From NCBI RefSeq assembly GCF_002234405.1, contig NZ_NMQT01000008.1, positions 1 to 64,000 on the forward strand: a DNA stretch of 64,000 nt, in the 5' to 3' direction. The notes below the pieces were generated by a model. It saw only the letters and a list, made by a program, of their open reading frames with translations. It made no database searches and was not told the DNA's origin. This document shows, in pieces, positions 45,461-54,263 of this stretch. The translations under genes and the position numbers were made by a program. Each line of letters opens with the position of its first letter. Position 1 is the first letter of the stretch. This DNA comes from Amycolatopsis thailandensis (lineage in GTDB: Bacteria > Actinomycetota > Actinomycetes > Mycobacteriales > Pseudonocardiaceae).

Positions 45461-46015
45461 ATGCCTCTCGTCGGTCTCACCGTCGTCGAACCCCGCCTCG
45501 CCTGGCCGCTGGCCGCCGTCCGCGGGGTTTTCGCCATCCTGTTCGGCGTACTCGCGCTCATCTGGCCCGGCGCCACCGTCCTGGCCCTCGCGATCATTTA
45601 CGGCATCTACGCGATCATCGACGGCATCGGCGGCCTGATGCAGGCCTTCCGGCCGGGTGACGCCGCCCATCGCGCCGCCTACGGAGTCCTCGGCGTCCTC
45701 GGTATCGCCGCCGGTGTCCTCGTGCTGCTCTGGCCCGGGATCACCGTGCTGGTGCTGGCCTTCCTCGTCGGGTTCTGGGCGATCTTCACCGGCATCGTCG
45801 AGATCGTCGCCGCGATCCGGCTGCGCAAGCAGATCGAGGGCGAGGCCTTCCTCATCGCGGCGGGCGCGCTCTCGCTGATCGCGGGCATCGTGATCGTGAT
45901 CAACCCGATCGCCGGCGCCTACGGGATCGCGCTGCTGGTCGGGATCTACGCCCTGCTGTACGGCATCATGCTGCTCGTCCTGGCCTTCCGCCTGCGCAAA
46001 CTCACCCGAGCCTGA
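45461..46015 (+). CDS. HdeD-family (DUF308) membrane protein
   Basis: 184 residues from ATG 45461. Six membrane helices in three similar pairs, each with IWPGATVLALA or LWPGITVLVLAF motifs and small charged turns (RLRKQIEG, RLRKLTRA), typical of HdeD. Role unknown in actinomycetes; E. coli HdeD is acid-stress linked. The 3' end overlaps the convergent GNAT gene by 14 bases. Confidence 0.82.
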   Translation: MPLVGLTVVEPRLAWPLAAVRGVFAILFGVLALIWPGATVLALAIIYGIYAIIDGIGGLMQAFRPGDAAHRAAYGVLGVLGIAAGVLVLLWPGITVLVLAFLVGFWAIFTGIVEIVAAIRLRKQIEGEAFLIAAGALSLIAGIVIVINPIAGAYGIALLVGIYALLYGIMLLVLAFRLRKLTRA

Positions 46016-46718
46016 AAGCCTGTCGCAAGTGGACCCGCGCCCCGGCACGGCGCAGGTTCGACAGGCTCGGCGAGCCCTCCACGGCGGTCGCGACGGCGAA
46101 GCGACGCCCTTCGCGGGCGGCCGCGGCGAGACCATGCGCCATCAGCCGCGCCTGCGCGCCTTTGCCGCGATGTGCTCGCGGCGTGGCCGATCCGCCGAGG
46201 AGGACACCTTCCCCGTGCGGGCTCAGGGCGGCCGCGGAGATCGGCACGCCGTCCTGGACCAGCAGCGACCGCCGGATCCGCGGATCGCGGTGTTCGGCGG
46301 CGATGAACTCCGTCACGACGCCGCCGCTTTCGTACCCGTCGAGCAGGACGCGGAGGAAGACGTCGATGTCGGGCGAGTCGTCGACGTCCGCGTCCGAGGC
46401 CGCGAGTCCGGTGAGCGGAAGGATCGCGATCGGGCGGACGCCGTCGGGCACGAGACCGGCCGGGTTCAAGCCCGCCGGAAGCACGAGTGTCGGTGGGTCT
46501 CCGTCCCAGCACGAAGCGCCGGCGAGCCGGATGGCCGACGGCAGGTTCTGCTCGGTGACGCCGGAGATCGTGCGCAGGAACCGCAGTTCCGGTGCGGTGG
46601 CCAGCACCGCGAGCAGCCCGTCTTCGCGCCACGCGGAGAAAGTGCCCGGCAGACCCGTGGCCGCTTCACACGCGATGGCGGTACGGGCGTGGATCACTTC
46701 TTCGGCTTCGGTCAGCAC
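46002..46718 (-). CDS. GNAT-family N-acetyltransferase
   Basis: 238 residues with a GNAT fold in the C-terminal half. GGSATPRAHRGKGAQARLM is acetyl-CoA motif A, followed by NLRRAGARVHLRQAF. The N-terminal half is a second GNAT-like domain lacking the glycine loop. Substrate unknown. It diverges from the receiver/reductase gene with 32 bases between the starts, so their promoters overlap. Confidence 0.78.
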   Translation of the reverse strand: MLTEAEEVIHARTAIACEAATGLPGTFSAWREDGLLAVLATAPELRFLRTISGVTEQNLPSAIRLAGASCWDGDPPTLVLPAGLNPAGLVPDGVRPIAILPLTGLAASDADVDDSPDIDVFLRVLLDGYESGGVVTEFIAAEHRDPRIRRSLLVQDGVPISAAALSPHGEGVLLGGSATPRAHRGKGAQARLMAHGLAAAAREGRRFAVATAVEGSPSLSNLRRAGARVHLRQAFRLG

Positions 46719-46750
46719 GTCCCGAACGTAATAGGGATTAGGCTGAACCG

Positions 46751-48406
46751 GTGAGCCAGCCGATCCTGTTGACCGTCGACGACGATCCCGCCGTGTCCCG
46801 TTCGGTCGCCCGCGACCTGCGTAAACGGTACGGGAAGGACTATCGGATCATCCGGGCCGATTCCGGTGCCGACGCCCTCGAAGCCCTGCGCGAGATCAAG
46901 CTGCGCGGCGACGCCGTGGCCGCGATCCTCGCCGACTACCGGATGCCGCAGATGGACGGCATCGTCTTCCTCGAGAAGGCGATGGACCTGTTCCCGAACG
47001 CGCGCCGCGCGCTGCTGACAGCGTATGCCGACACCGACGCCGCGATCCAGGCGATCAACGTCGTCGACGTCGACCACTACCTCCTCAAGCCGTGGGACCC
47101 GCCGGAGGAGAAGCTCTACCCGGTCATCGACGCGCTGGTGGAGACCTGGCGCGCGGTGGGGGAGCGGCCGGTCGACGAGATCAAGCTCATCGGCCACCGG
47201 TACTCGTCGCCGTCGTTCCACCTGCGCGATTTCTTGGCGCGCAACGCCGTGCCGTACCGCTGGTACTCCGTCGACGACGACGAAGGCCGCCGGATCCTCG
47301 ACGCGGCGGACGCGGCACCCCACGACATCCCGGTGCTGGTCACGCCCGACGGCACGGTGCTGCGCCAGCCGTCCGGACCCGAACTCGCCGACGCCGTCGG
47401 CCTGTCCACCCGGCCCGCGCAGGAGTTCTACGACCTGATCGTCATCGGCGGCGGGCCCGCCGGGCTCGGGGCGGCCGTGTACGGCGCGTCGGAGGGCCTG
47501 CGGACGGTGATCGTCGAGCGCAAGGCCACCGGCGGGCAGGCGGGCACCAGCTCCCGCATCGAGAACTATCTCGGTTTCCCGGACGGGGTTTCCGGGGCGC
47601 AGCTCACCGACCGCGCGCGGCGGCAGGCGCTCAAGTTCGGCGCCGAGGTGCTCACCGCCCGCGACGTCGTGGGCCTGGAGGCGCGCGGTTCCGCGCGGGT
47701 GGTCCTCTTCGGCGACGGGACCGAGATCTCCGCGCATTCCGTGGTGCTGGCCAGCGGCGTCAACTACCGCGCCCTGGAGGCTCCCGGCGTCGCCGAGCTC
47801 GCCGGCCGTGGCGTCTACTACGGCTCGGCCGCCACCGAGGCGCCCGAGTGCAAGGGCGAGCACGTCTACATCGTCGGCGGCGCGAACTCGGCGGGCCAGG
47901 CGGCGGTGTTCTTCTCCAAACACGCCGCCGACGTCACCATCCTCGTCCGCGGCCAGTCGCTGGAAGCGTCGATGTCGCACTACCTGATCGAGCAGATCGC
48001 CGCGATCGGGAACATCCACGTTCGCACCCGGACCACGGTGGTCGAGGCGCACGGCGACGATCACCTCGAACAGCTGACCCTGTGCGAGAACGGCGGCGCG
48101 ACCGAGACCGTGCCCACCGGGCACCTGTTCATCTTCATCGGCGCGGCGCCGCGCACCGACTGGCTCGGCACGGAGATCCAGCGTGACGACCACGGCTTCG
48201 TGCGGACCGGCCCCGATCTGCTCACCGAGGGCGGTCCGCCGCCGGGCTGGACGCTGGAGCGTGACCCGCACTACCTGGAGTCCTCCATCCCCGGCGTGTT
48301 CGTGGCGGGCGACGTCCGGGCCGCGTCGGTGAAACGCGTCGCCTCGGCCGTCGGCGAAGGCGCCATGGCCGTCACCCTGGTTCACCGCTACTTGGAGGAA
48401 CAATGA
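46751..48406 (+). CDS. Receiver-domain thioredoxin reductase-like flavoprotein
   Basis: 551 residues. Residues 1-125 are a response-regulator receiver with acceptor Asp62 in ADYRMPQMDG and a conserved LLKPW lysine. A short glutaredoxin-like segment follows (about 145-215). Then comes a TrxR-type reductase: FAD motif GGGPAGLGAAVYGAS, GGQAGTSSRIENYLGFP, NADPH motif IVGGANSAGQAAVFF, and C-terminal GVFVAGDVRA. The TrxR redox CxxC is absent (YYGSAATEAPEC). It couples phosphorelay and redox signalling with the kinase encoded next, sharing a four-base overlap. Confidence 0.87.
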   Translation: MSQPILLTVDDDPAVSRSVARDLRKRYGKDYRIIRADSGADALEALREIKLRGDAVAAILADYRMPQMDGIVFLEKAMDLFPNARRALLTAYADTDAAIQAINVVDVDHYLLKPWDPPEEKLYPVIDALVETWRAVGERPVDEIKLIGHRYSSPSFHLRDFLARNAVPYRWYSVDDDEGRRILDAADAAPHDIPVLVTPDGTVLRQPSGPELADAVGLSTRPAQEFYDLIVIGGGPAGLGAAVYGASEGLRTVIVERKATGGQAGTSSRIENYLGFPDGVSGAQLTDRARRQALKFGAEVLTARDVVGLEARGSARVVLFGDGTEISAHSVVLASGVNYRALEAPGVAELAGRGVYYGSAATEAPECKGEHVYIVGGANSAGQAAVFFSKHAADVTILVRGQSLEASMSHYLIEQIAAIGNIHVRTRTTVVEAHGDDHLEQLTLCENGGATETVPTGHLFIFIGAAPRTDWLGTEIQRDDHGFVRTGPDLLTEGGPPPGWTLERDPHYLESSIPGVFVAGDVRAASVKRVASAVGEGAMAVTLVHRYLEEQ

Positions 48407-49824
48407 GCGTTCTGCCCAGGGAGGAACTGCGCGGGCTCTTCCTTTTCGAGCACCTCAGCGAAGAACAGCTCGACTGGATCGACGAGCACGCCGTCCTGGA
48501 GCAGTACACCGGCGGCACCACGGTCATGCGCGAGGGTGAACCGGCCACCTGTTTCTATCTCCTGCTGTCCGGCGCGCTGCGGATGACGCGGCTCGTCGGC
48601 GGCACCGAGGTCGAGACGATCCGGTCCGACCAGCGCGGCGCGTACTGCGGCGCGACGCAGTTCTTCGTGCACCAGGAGACAGAACACACGTATGGCGCTT
48701 CGGTGCACGCTGTCAGCGACCTCACCTTCCTGACGCTGCCCGCGGCCGAGTTCGCCACCGAGTTCCGCCGCTGGTTCCCGATGGCGACGCATCTGCTGGA
48801 GGGCATGTACCTCGGCTGGCGCAACAGCGACACCGTGATCGGCTCGCGGCGGCGGCTGCTCGCGCTCGGCGAGCTCTCCGCCGGGCTGACCCACGAACTC
48901 AACAACCCGGCCGCCGCGGCCGTCCGCGCGACGGCGTCGTTGCGGGAGCGGGTCGCCGGGATGCGGCACAAGCTCGCGATGCTGGCGAAGAAGAACGTCG
49001 ACCCGACGCTGCTGGAGCAGTTGCTGGAGATCCAGGAACAACTGGTCAAGCAGGTCGCCTCGGCACCGAAGCTGACCGCGATGCAGCAGGCCGACCGCGA
49101 GGACGAGATCGGCGACTGGTTCGACGACCACGGCATCGACCAGGGCTGGGACCTCGCCGACATCTACGTCCGCGCCGGGCTGACCGTGCCCGATCTGGAC
49201 CGGCTGCTCGAATCGGTCGGGGAGACCTTCCTCGACGGCGCCGTCCGCTGGCTCGCGTACGCGCTCGAAACCGAGATGCTGATGGGCGAGATCGAGGATT
49301 CGACGACCCGCATCTCGGTGCTGGTCGGCAAGGCCAAGCAGTACTCCCAGATGGACCGCGCGCCGCACCAGTGGATCGACGTCCACGAAGGACTCGACTC
49401 CACGCTCGTCATGCTGGCGGGCAAGATCGCGCCGGGCGTCCGTGTCGTGAAGGAGTACGACCACACGGTGCCGAGGATCCCGGCGTACGCGGGTGAGCTG
49501 AACCAGGTGTGGACGAACGTCATCGACAACGCGCTGGGGGCCATGGGGACCGAGGGCACGCTGACCCTGCGGACGTCCCGGGTGGACGACCACGTGCACG
49601 TCGAGATCGGCGACACCGGACCGGGAATCCCGGCGGAGGTGAGGCAGCGGATCTTCGAGCCGTTCTTCACCACGAAACCGGTGGGGCAGGGGACCGGGCT
49701 CGGCCTGGACATCTCCTGGCGCATCGTCGTCGAACGGCATCAGGGCGATCTCCGGGTCGACTCGGCACCGGGTGACACGCGGTTCACCGTGTGCCTGCCG
49801 GTCTCGGAGCAGTCCGTGATCTGA
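48403..49824 (+). CDS. cNMP-binding histidine kinase
   Basis: 473 residues. Residues 10-120 form a cyclic-nucleotide-binding fold (GEPATCFYLLLSGALRM). A helical linker follows, with the phospho-acceptor His164 in GLTHELNNPAAA. The ATPase domain has AYAGELNQVWTNVIDNA (N-box), GDTGPGIPAE and FEPFFTTKPVGQGTGLGLD (G boxes). It is soluble, with no membrane segment. The start ATGA overlap with the receiver/reductase protein makes them a probable cognate pair. Confidence 0.87.
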   Translation: MSVLPREELRGLFLFEHLSEEQLDWIDEHAVLEQYTGGTTVMREGEPATCFYLLLSGALRMTRLVGGTEVETIRSDQRGAYCGATQFFVHQETEHTYGASVHAVSDLTFLTLPAAEFATEFRRWFPMATHLLEGMYLGWRNSDTVIGSRRRLLALGELSAGLTHELNNPAAAAVRATASLRERVAGMRHKLAMLAKKNVDPTLLEQLLEIQEQLVKQVASAPKLTAMQQADREDEIGDWFDDHGIDQGWDLADIYVRAGLTVPDLDRLLESVGETFLDGAVRWLAYALETEMLMGEIEDSTTRISVLVGKAKQYSQMDRAPHQWIDVHEGLDSTLVMLAGKIAPGVRVVKEYDHTVPRIPAYAGELNQVWTNVIDNALGAMGTEGTLTLRTSRVDDHVHVEIGDTGPGIPAEVRQRIFEPFFTTKPVGQGTGLGLDISWRIVVERHQGDLRVDSAPGDTRFTVCLPVSEQSVI

Positions 49825-49920
49825 TTTCGAGAGCCGGGTGGTCGTGAGTGGCGATTCGGGTTATTGAGGGGTAAGGCAAAGGTGGCGTGTGCCTGGCCTG
49901 TCCACCTGCCGGTTTCGGAT

Positions 49921-49973
49921 GTTGCGAAAGCCACGTTCGCAACGCTCAACGTTGCGAACGTGGCTTTCGCAAC
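49921..49973. repeat. Hairpin 1 (24-bp arms)
   Basis: GTTGCGAAAGCCACGTTCGC with AACG is followed by CTCAA and the exact complement. A perfect 24-bp stem with a 5-base loop, too long and symmetric for an ordinary terminator. Confidence 0.85.
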
Positions 49974-50022
49974 GCCGTCGAGCCTCCGTCGCCCACGAGG
50001 CCGCGGTACCCGCAAGACCTGC

Positions 50023-50071
50023 GGTGAAGGGGACTTTCCGCTCATGCGATGAGAGGAAAGTCCCCTTCACC
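50023..50071. repeat. Hairpin 2 (17-bp arms)
   Basis: GGTGAAGGGGACTTTCC pairs with its exact complement at 50055-50071. The loop itself contains CTCAT/ATGAG, so the whole is nearly continuous. Confidence 0.85.
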
Positions 50072-50095
50072 ACGGTCAGGTCTCCCGAACGCAAA

Positions 50096-50150
50096 GTCCG
50101 TGAAGGCCTCCTTGAGGGACCCAGTGTCCCTCAAGGAGGCCTTCACGGAC
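50096..50150. repeat. Hairpin 3 (25-bp arms)
   Basis: GTCCGTGAAGGCCTCCTTGA with GGGAC pairs perfectly with 50126-50150 around CCAGT. The GTGAAGG start is shared with hairpin 2. Confidence 0.85.
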
Positions 50151-50398
50151 ATCACCTCCAGCAAGACACTTTGCCTTACCCCTCGATAACCCGAAACGCC
50201 ACTCACGACCACCTGCACCGACGCCCCACCCGATGGGCTCTCTACCGCCCGGACCCAAATTTCCCTTCCACGCCAACGTTTCGCCAGAAACTGACGACGT
50301 CTTCCGTTCATCGATCGTTCACTTCGAAATGGCTCGCCCGCGCGTCAAAAGAGTCGAACGGGCTGAAGGATCAAGCCTGTGAACGAGGGGGTGGGCCG

Positions 50399-51487
50399 GT
50401 GAAACGCCGTCTGTCGATCGGCCTGGCAGTGGTGCTGCTGCTGGCCGTGGTCGCCGTGATCGTCTGGGGCCGGGGTGGTGACGAGAACACCGCGCAGGGT
50501 ACGGATCTGACCACTGTGCGCGGGGTCATCGGTTCGGAGAAGCTGGCGTTCTTCTCCGACAAGCGAGTGGTGGACGCGTTCGCCAAGCACGGCCTCAAGA
50601 TCGAGGTGGACACCGCGGGCTCGCGGCAGATCGCGAGCATGGACCTTGGGCAGTACGAGTTCGCGTTCCCGTCCTCGTCGCCGGCCGCGCAGCGGATCCA
50701 GCGCGACCACAAGGTGACCGGTGTGCACACGCCGTTCCAGTCGCCGATGGCGATCGCGACCTTCGAGCCGATCGTGAACCTGCTGAGCGCCAACGGGATC
50801 GTGCGCAAGGGCGCCGGGGACTACCAGGTGCTCGACGTCGCGAAGTACCTCGAACTGGCGCAAAAGGGCACGCGCTGGGACCAGCTCCCCGGCAACACCG
50901 CCTTCCCGGCCCGCAAGAACGTGCTGGTCACGACCACGGACCCGCGCGAATCGAACTCGGCGGCGATGTACCTGTCGATCGTTTCCTTCGTCGCCAATGG
51001 GAACAACGTGGTCAGCACGCCCGAGGCCGAGGCGAAGGTGCTGCCCGGGGTGTCGAAGCTGTTCATCGACCAGGGCTACACGCAGAACAGCACCGAAGGC
51101 CCGTTCGAGGACTACCTCGCCGCCGGAATGGGCAAGACGCCGATGGCGCTGATCTACGAGTCGCAGTTCGTCGACAGGCTGGTCCGCGCCGACGGCTCGA
51201 TCCGGCCGGACATGCGCCTGCTCTACACGGCGCCGACGGTGTACTCCAAGCACACGCTCGTCCCGCTGAAGCCGAACGGCGACCAGGTGGGCAGGCTGCT
51301 CGCGACCGACCCGGAATTGGGGAAAATGGCCGCCACCTTCGGTTTCCGGACCGGTGACCCGAGGCTGTTCGCCGACGTCGTCGCCGCGGCCAAGGCGCCG
51401 GTGCCCGCCGACCTGGTGGACGCCATCGAGCCGCCGTCGTACGAAACGCTGGAGCGCCTGCTCGACGCCGTGAAGAAGCAGTACTGA
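50399..51487 (+). CDS. Membrane-anchored substrate-binding-like protein
   Basis: 362 residues from GTG 50399 after a GAGGGGG box; the longer open frame from 49889 crosses the hairpin cassette and is unlikely. An N-terminal signal anchor (residues 1-24) has no lipobox Cys. The rest is a periplasmic-binding-type fold with GVIGSEKLAFF, DTAGSRQIAS, FAFPSSSPAAQRIQ and TTTDPRESNSAAMYL. No transporter genes are near. The stop overlaps the TelA start (TGATG). It is probably a surface sensor or scaffold of this operon. Confidence 0.75.
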   Translation: MKRRLSIGLAVVLLLAVVAVIVWGRGGDENTAQGTDLTTVRGVIGSEKLAFFSDKRVVDAFAKHGLKIEVDTAGSRQIASMDLGQYEFAFPSSSPAAQRIQRDHKVTGVHTPFQSPMAIATFEPIVNLLSANGIVRKGAGDYQVLDVAKYLELAQKGTRWDQLPGNTAFPARKNVLVTTTDPRESNSAAMYLSIVSFVANGNNVVSTPEAEAKVLPGVSKLFIDQGYTQNSTEGPFEDYLAAGMGKTPMALIYESQFVDRLVRADGSIRPDMRLLYTAPTVYSKHTLVPLKPNGDQVGRLLATDPELGKMAATFGFRTGDPRLFADVVAAAKAPVPADLVDAIEPPSYETLERLLDAVKKQY

Positions 51488-52641
51488 TGGACGATTTCAC
51501 GCTCACTCCACCCGAACCGGTGGAGGCGATCCCGGCCGAGCGGGCGGCCGGTCTGGTCACCCTCGGACCGGAGGTCCACGCCGAGGTCGCGAAGCGCGCC
51601 GAGAGTTTCGCCCAGCGGCTCGAAGCGCTCGACGTCCGATCGCCCGAGTTCACCAGGGTCCTGGACGAGCTGCTCGCGGTCGGCGAGTCCGACATGCGCG
51701 CGGCGGCGACCGTCGCGGGTGCGCTGCTCGACCGTTCGGCCCGGGCGCTGGCGGAAACCGGTTCACCGCAACAGCAGGCGACGGTGAGCCTGGCCGGGCT
51801 CAGGCGGACCGTCGCGGAGATCGACCCGGCGAAGCTGCCGATCACCGGGCGCAAGCTGATGGGCCTGATCCCGGTCGCGGGCAGCGCGAAGAAGGCACTG
51901 GACCGCTACCGCGCGGCCAACGAGCCGGTGAACGCGCTGGTCTTGGACCTGCGGGCCCGGCAAGATGTCCTGCGCCGCGACAACTCCGCGCTCAAAGGCG
52001 AACGAGAGCGGCTGTGGGGGACGCTCGGGAAGCTGTCCGAAGCGGCCGCGTTCGCCGAGGCCGTCGACACGGCTGTCGACCGTCAGGCGGGCATCTTCGA
52101 CTTCACCGATCCCGCGCGGGCCAAGGCGTTGCGGGCGGACGCGCTGCATCCGATCCGGCAGCGGCACCAGGATCTGCTGACCCAGCTCGCGGTGAGCGCG
52201 CAGGGCTATCTCGCGCTGGATCTGGTGCGGCGCAACAACGACGAGCTGATCCGCGGGATCGAGCGGGCGGTGTCGACGACGGTCGCGGCGCTGCGGGTCG
52301 CACTGCTGGTGAGCGGCGCGCTCGCCGGGCAGCAGGACGTCCTCGACGAAGTCCGGGCCGTGCAGGCCACCACCGACGGGCTGATCAGGGCCAACGCCGA
52401 GATCCTGGAGCTGCGCGGCGCCGAGATCCAGCGCGCGGGCAGCGATCCGGCGGTGGCGGTGGCGACCATCCGGGAGTCGTTCGACCGGATCTATCGCAGC
52501 ATCGACGCGATCGACGAGTACAAGGCCGGTGCCGTCTCGACGATGGCGGCGACCGTGGAGGCGTTGTCCGGGGAGATCCGGCGAGCCGAAGACCATCTGC
52601 GCCGGTCTCACGAGACGGCGACGGCCGAGGGGGCATCGTGA
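51487..52641 (+). CDS. TelA-family (toxic anion resistance) protein
   Basis: 384 residues, all helical: the TelA/KlaA pattern with KRAESFAQRLEAL, LDRYRAANEPVNALVLDL, LWGTLGKLSEAAAFAEAVD and IFDFTDPARAKAL. No membrane segment. TelA is linked to tellurite and stress resistance, but the mechanism is unsettled. Here it sits between two substrate-binding-like proteins. Overlaps of one base upstream and four (GTGA) downstream indicate tight coupling. Confidence 0.85.
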   Translation: MDDFTLTPPEPVEAIPAERAAGLVTLGPEVHAEVAKRAESFAQRLEALDVRSPEFTRVLDELLAVGESDMRAAATVAGALLDRSARALAETGSPQQQATVSLAGLRRTVAEIDPAKLPITGRKLMGLIPVAGSAKKALDRYRAANEPVNALVLDLRARQDVLRRDNSALKGERERLWGTLGKLSEAAAFAEAVDTAVDRQAGIFDFTDPARAKALRADALHPIRQRHQDLLTQLAVSAQGYLALDLVRRNNDELIRGIERAVSTTVAALRVALLVSGALAGQQDVLDEVRAVQATTDGLIRANAEILELRGAEIQRAGSDPAVAVATIRESFDRIYRSIDAIDEYKAGAVSTMAATVEALSGEIRRAEDHLRRSHETATAEGAS

Positions 52642-54263
52642 AACGCTGGATGACGGCCGGGCTGGCGGCGCTTTGCGCGCTGACACTGGTTTCCTGCGAT
52701 TCGAGCGAGGGCGGGACGCGGAGCCTGGGGGAGGCCGAGCCGGGCACGTTGCGGGTGCTCGCGGGCAGTGAGCTGGCGGACCTGCAACCGCTGCTGGAGC
52801 AGGAGGCGGCCGCGACCGGAGTCAAGGTCAAGTTCCAGTTCACCGGGACGCTGGAAGGCACCGAGTCGCTCGGAGGAGGGAAGGTGGACGGCCAGTACGA
52901 CGCCGTCTGGTTCTCCTCGAACCGGTATCCCGCGGCGGTTCCGGAGGCGGCGAAACGGCTGGGCGAGCAGGTGAAGATCATGAGCTCGCCGGTGGTGCTC
53001 GGCCTGTCCGCGTCGGCGGCGCAACGGCTCGGCTGGACCGGGCGGCCGGTGGGTTGGGGCGAGATCGCCGAGCAGGCCGGGAAGAAGGCCTTCACCTACG
53101 GCATGACCGACCCGTCGGCGTCGAACTCCGGCTTCTCGGCCCTCGTCGGGGTCGCGTCGGCGCTCGCGGGCGCGGGCAACGCCGTCGACGCGCGGCAGAT
53201 CGCTTCCGTCACCCCGAAACTGACCGAGTTCTTCAGCGCGCAGGCGATGTCGGCGGGCTCGTCCGGCTGGCTTTCCGAGGCCTACCAACGACGGGCGAGC
53301 GGTCAGGATCCCGGCAAGAAGGTCGACGGCCTGATCAACTACGAGTCCGTCCTGCTGTCGATGAACGCGAGCGGGAAACTTCCCGAACCGCTGACGCTGG
53401 TTTACCCGTCCGATGGCGTCGTCACCGCCGACTATCCGCTGACGTTGCTGCAGGGCGCGAATTCCGACGCGCGGGACGCGCACCGCAAGCTGGCCGAGCG
53501 GCTGCGCACACCGGACACACAGCGCAAGATCATGGAGACCACGCAGCGCCGCCCCGTGGTCCCAGGTGTCCCTTTAGGACAGCAGTTCGCGCAGAAAGAC
53601 TTGGTGGAGCTGCCGTTCCCCGCGACGCAGCAGGCTGTCGACGCGTTGCTGGGCGCCTACTTCGACAAGATCCGACGTCCGTCGCGGACGCTGTACGTGC
53701 TCGACACCTCCGGTTCCATGGCGGGTGACCGGATCGAGTCGCTGCGCACCGCGCTGATCGGGCTGACCGGCGCCGACGGGTCGCTGACCGGCCGGCACCG
53801 GCGCTTCCGCAGCCGCGAAGAGGTCACGATGCTGCCGTTCGACACCGTGCCCGGCCGCCCGGAGACCTTCGCGGTGCCGGAAGGCGACCCGCGGCCCACC
53901 CTGGACAAGAGCAAGAGTTTCGCCGAAGGACTCGACGCGAACGGCGGCACGGCGATCTACGACAGTCTCCAGCGCGCGTACGACATCATGGGCCCGTTGG
54001 TGGCGCGCGATCCGGACCGGTTCACGTCGATCGTCCTGATGACCGACGGGGAGAACGCGAGCGGCTCCACGTTCGAGGACTTCCAGCGGAAGTTCCCGTC
54101 GCTGCCGGAGGCGGTGCGGCAGATCCCGGTGTTCACCGTGATCTTCGGCGAGGGCGATTCCGCCGAACTCGGTGAGGTCGCGAAACGCACCGGCGGCAAC
54201 GTGTTCGACGCGCGCGGTGACGTGCTGCCCAAGGTGTTCCAGGAAATCCGCGGCTACCAATGA
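52638..54263 (+). CDS. Lipoprotein: substrate-binding domain plus VWA domain
   Basis: 541 residues from GTG 52638. A lipobox LVSC near residue 20 gives a lipid anchor. Residues 35-320 are an ABC-type binding domain (TLRVLAGSELADLQPLLEQEA, SDARDAHRKLAERL). The C-terminal 200 residues are a von Willebrand A domain with the MIDAS motif DTSGSMAGD near residue 355, a later threonine-containing TAIYDSLQ, and LMTDGENAS. It faces the outside. The fusion suggests metal-dependent protein contact at the cell surface. Confidence 0.85.
   Translation: MKRWMTAGLAALCALTLVSCDSSEGGTRSLGEAEPGTLRVLAGSELADLQPLLEQEAAATGVKVKFQFTGTLEGTESLGGGKVDGQYDAVWFSSNRYPAAVPEAAKRLGEQVKIMSSPVVLGLSASAAQRLGWTGRPVGWGEIAEQAGKKAFTYGMTDPSASNSGFSALVGVASALAGAGNAVDARQIASVTPKLTEFFSAQAMSAGSSGWLSEAYQRRASGQDPGKKVDGLINYESVLLSMNASGKLPEPLTLVYPSDGVVTADYPLTLLQGANSDARDAHRKLAERLRTPDTQRKIMETTQRRPVVPGVPLGQQFAQKDLVELPFPATQQAVDALLGAYFDKIRRPSRTLYVLDTSGSMAGDRIESLRTALIGLTGADGSLTGRHRRFRSREEVTMLPFDTVPGRPETFAVPEGDPRPTLDKSKSFAEGLDANGGTAIYDSLQRAYDIMGPLVARDPDRFTSIVLMTDGENASGSTFEDFQRKFPSLPEAVRQIPVFTVIFGEGDSAELGEVAKRTGGNVFDARGDVLPKVFQEIRGYQ

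Larger units (their letters stand above)
49837..50213. repeat. Nested palindrome cassette (outer 45-bp inverted repeat)
   Basis: The outer arms are 49837-49881 and 50169-50213, about 95 percent complementary (for example GGTGGTCGTGAGTGGCG to GGTAAGGCAAAG). Between them sit three separate long, perfect or near-perfect hairpins. The cassette fills the 570-base gap between the kinase gene and the next operon. No open frame of note is inside. Shared composition suggests a repetitive, REP/MITE-like unit, or three units inserted together. Confidence 0.8.

Noticed and set aside
49889-50398. Extended N-terminus of the anchored binding protein
   Set aside because: The frame crosses the hairpin cassette and is unlike protein; GTG 50399 opens a clean signal anchor.
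52014-52637. Extended N-terminus of the VWA lipoprotein reading frame
   Set aside because: It overlaps TelA in another frame; GTG 52638 begins a perfect lipoprotein signal with GTGA overlap.
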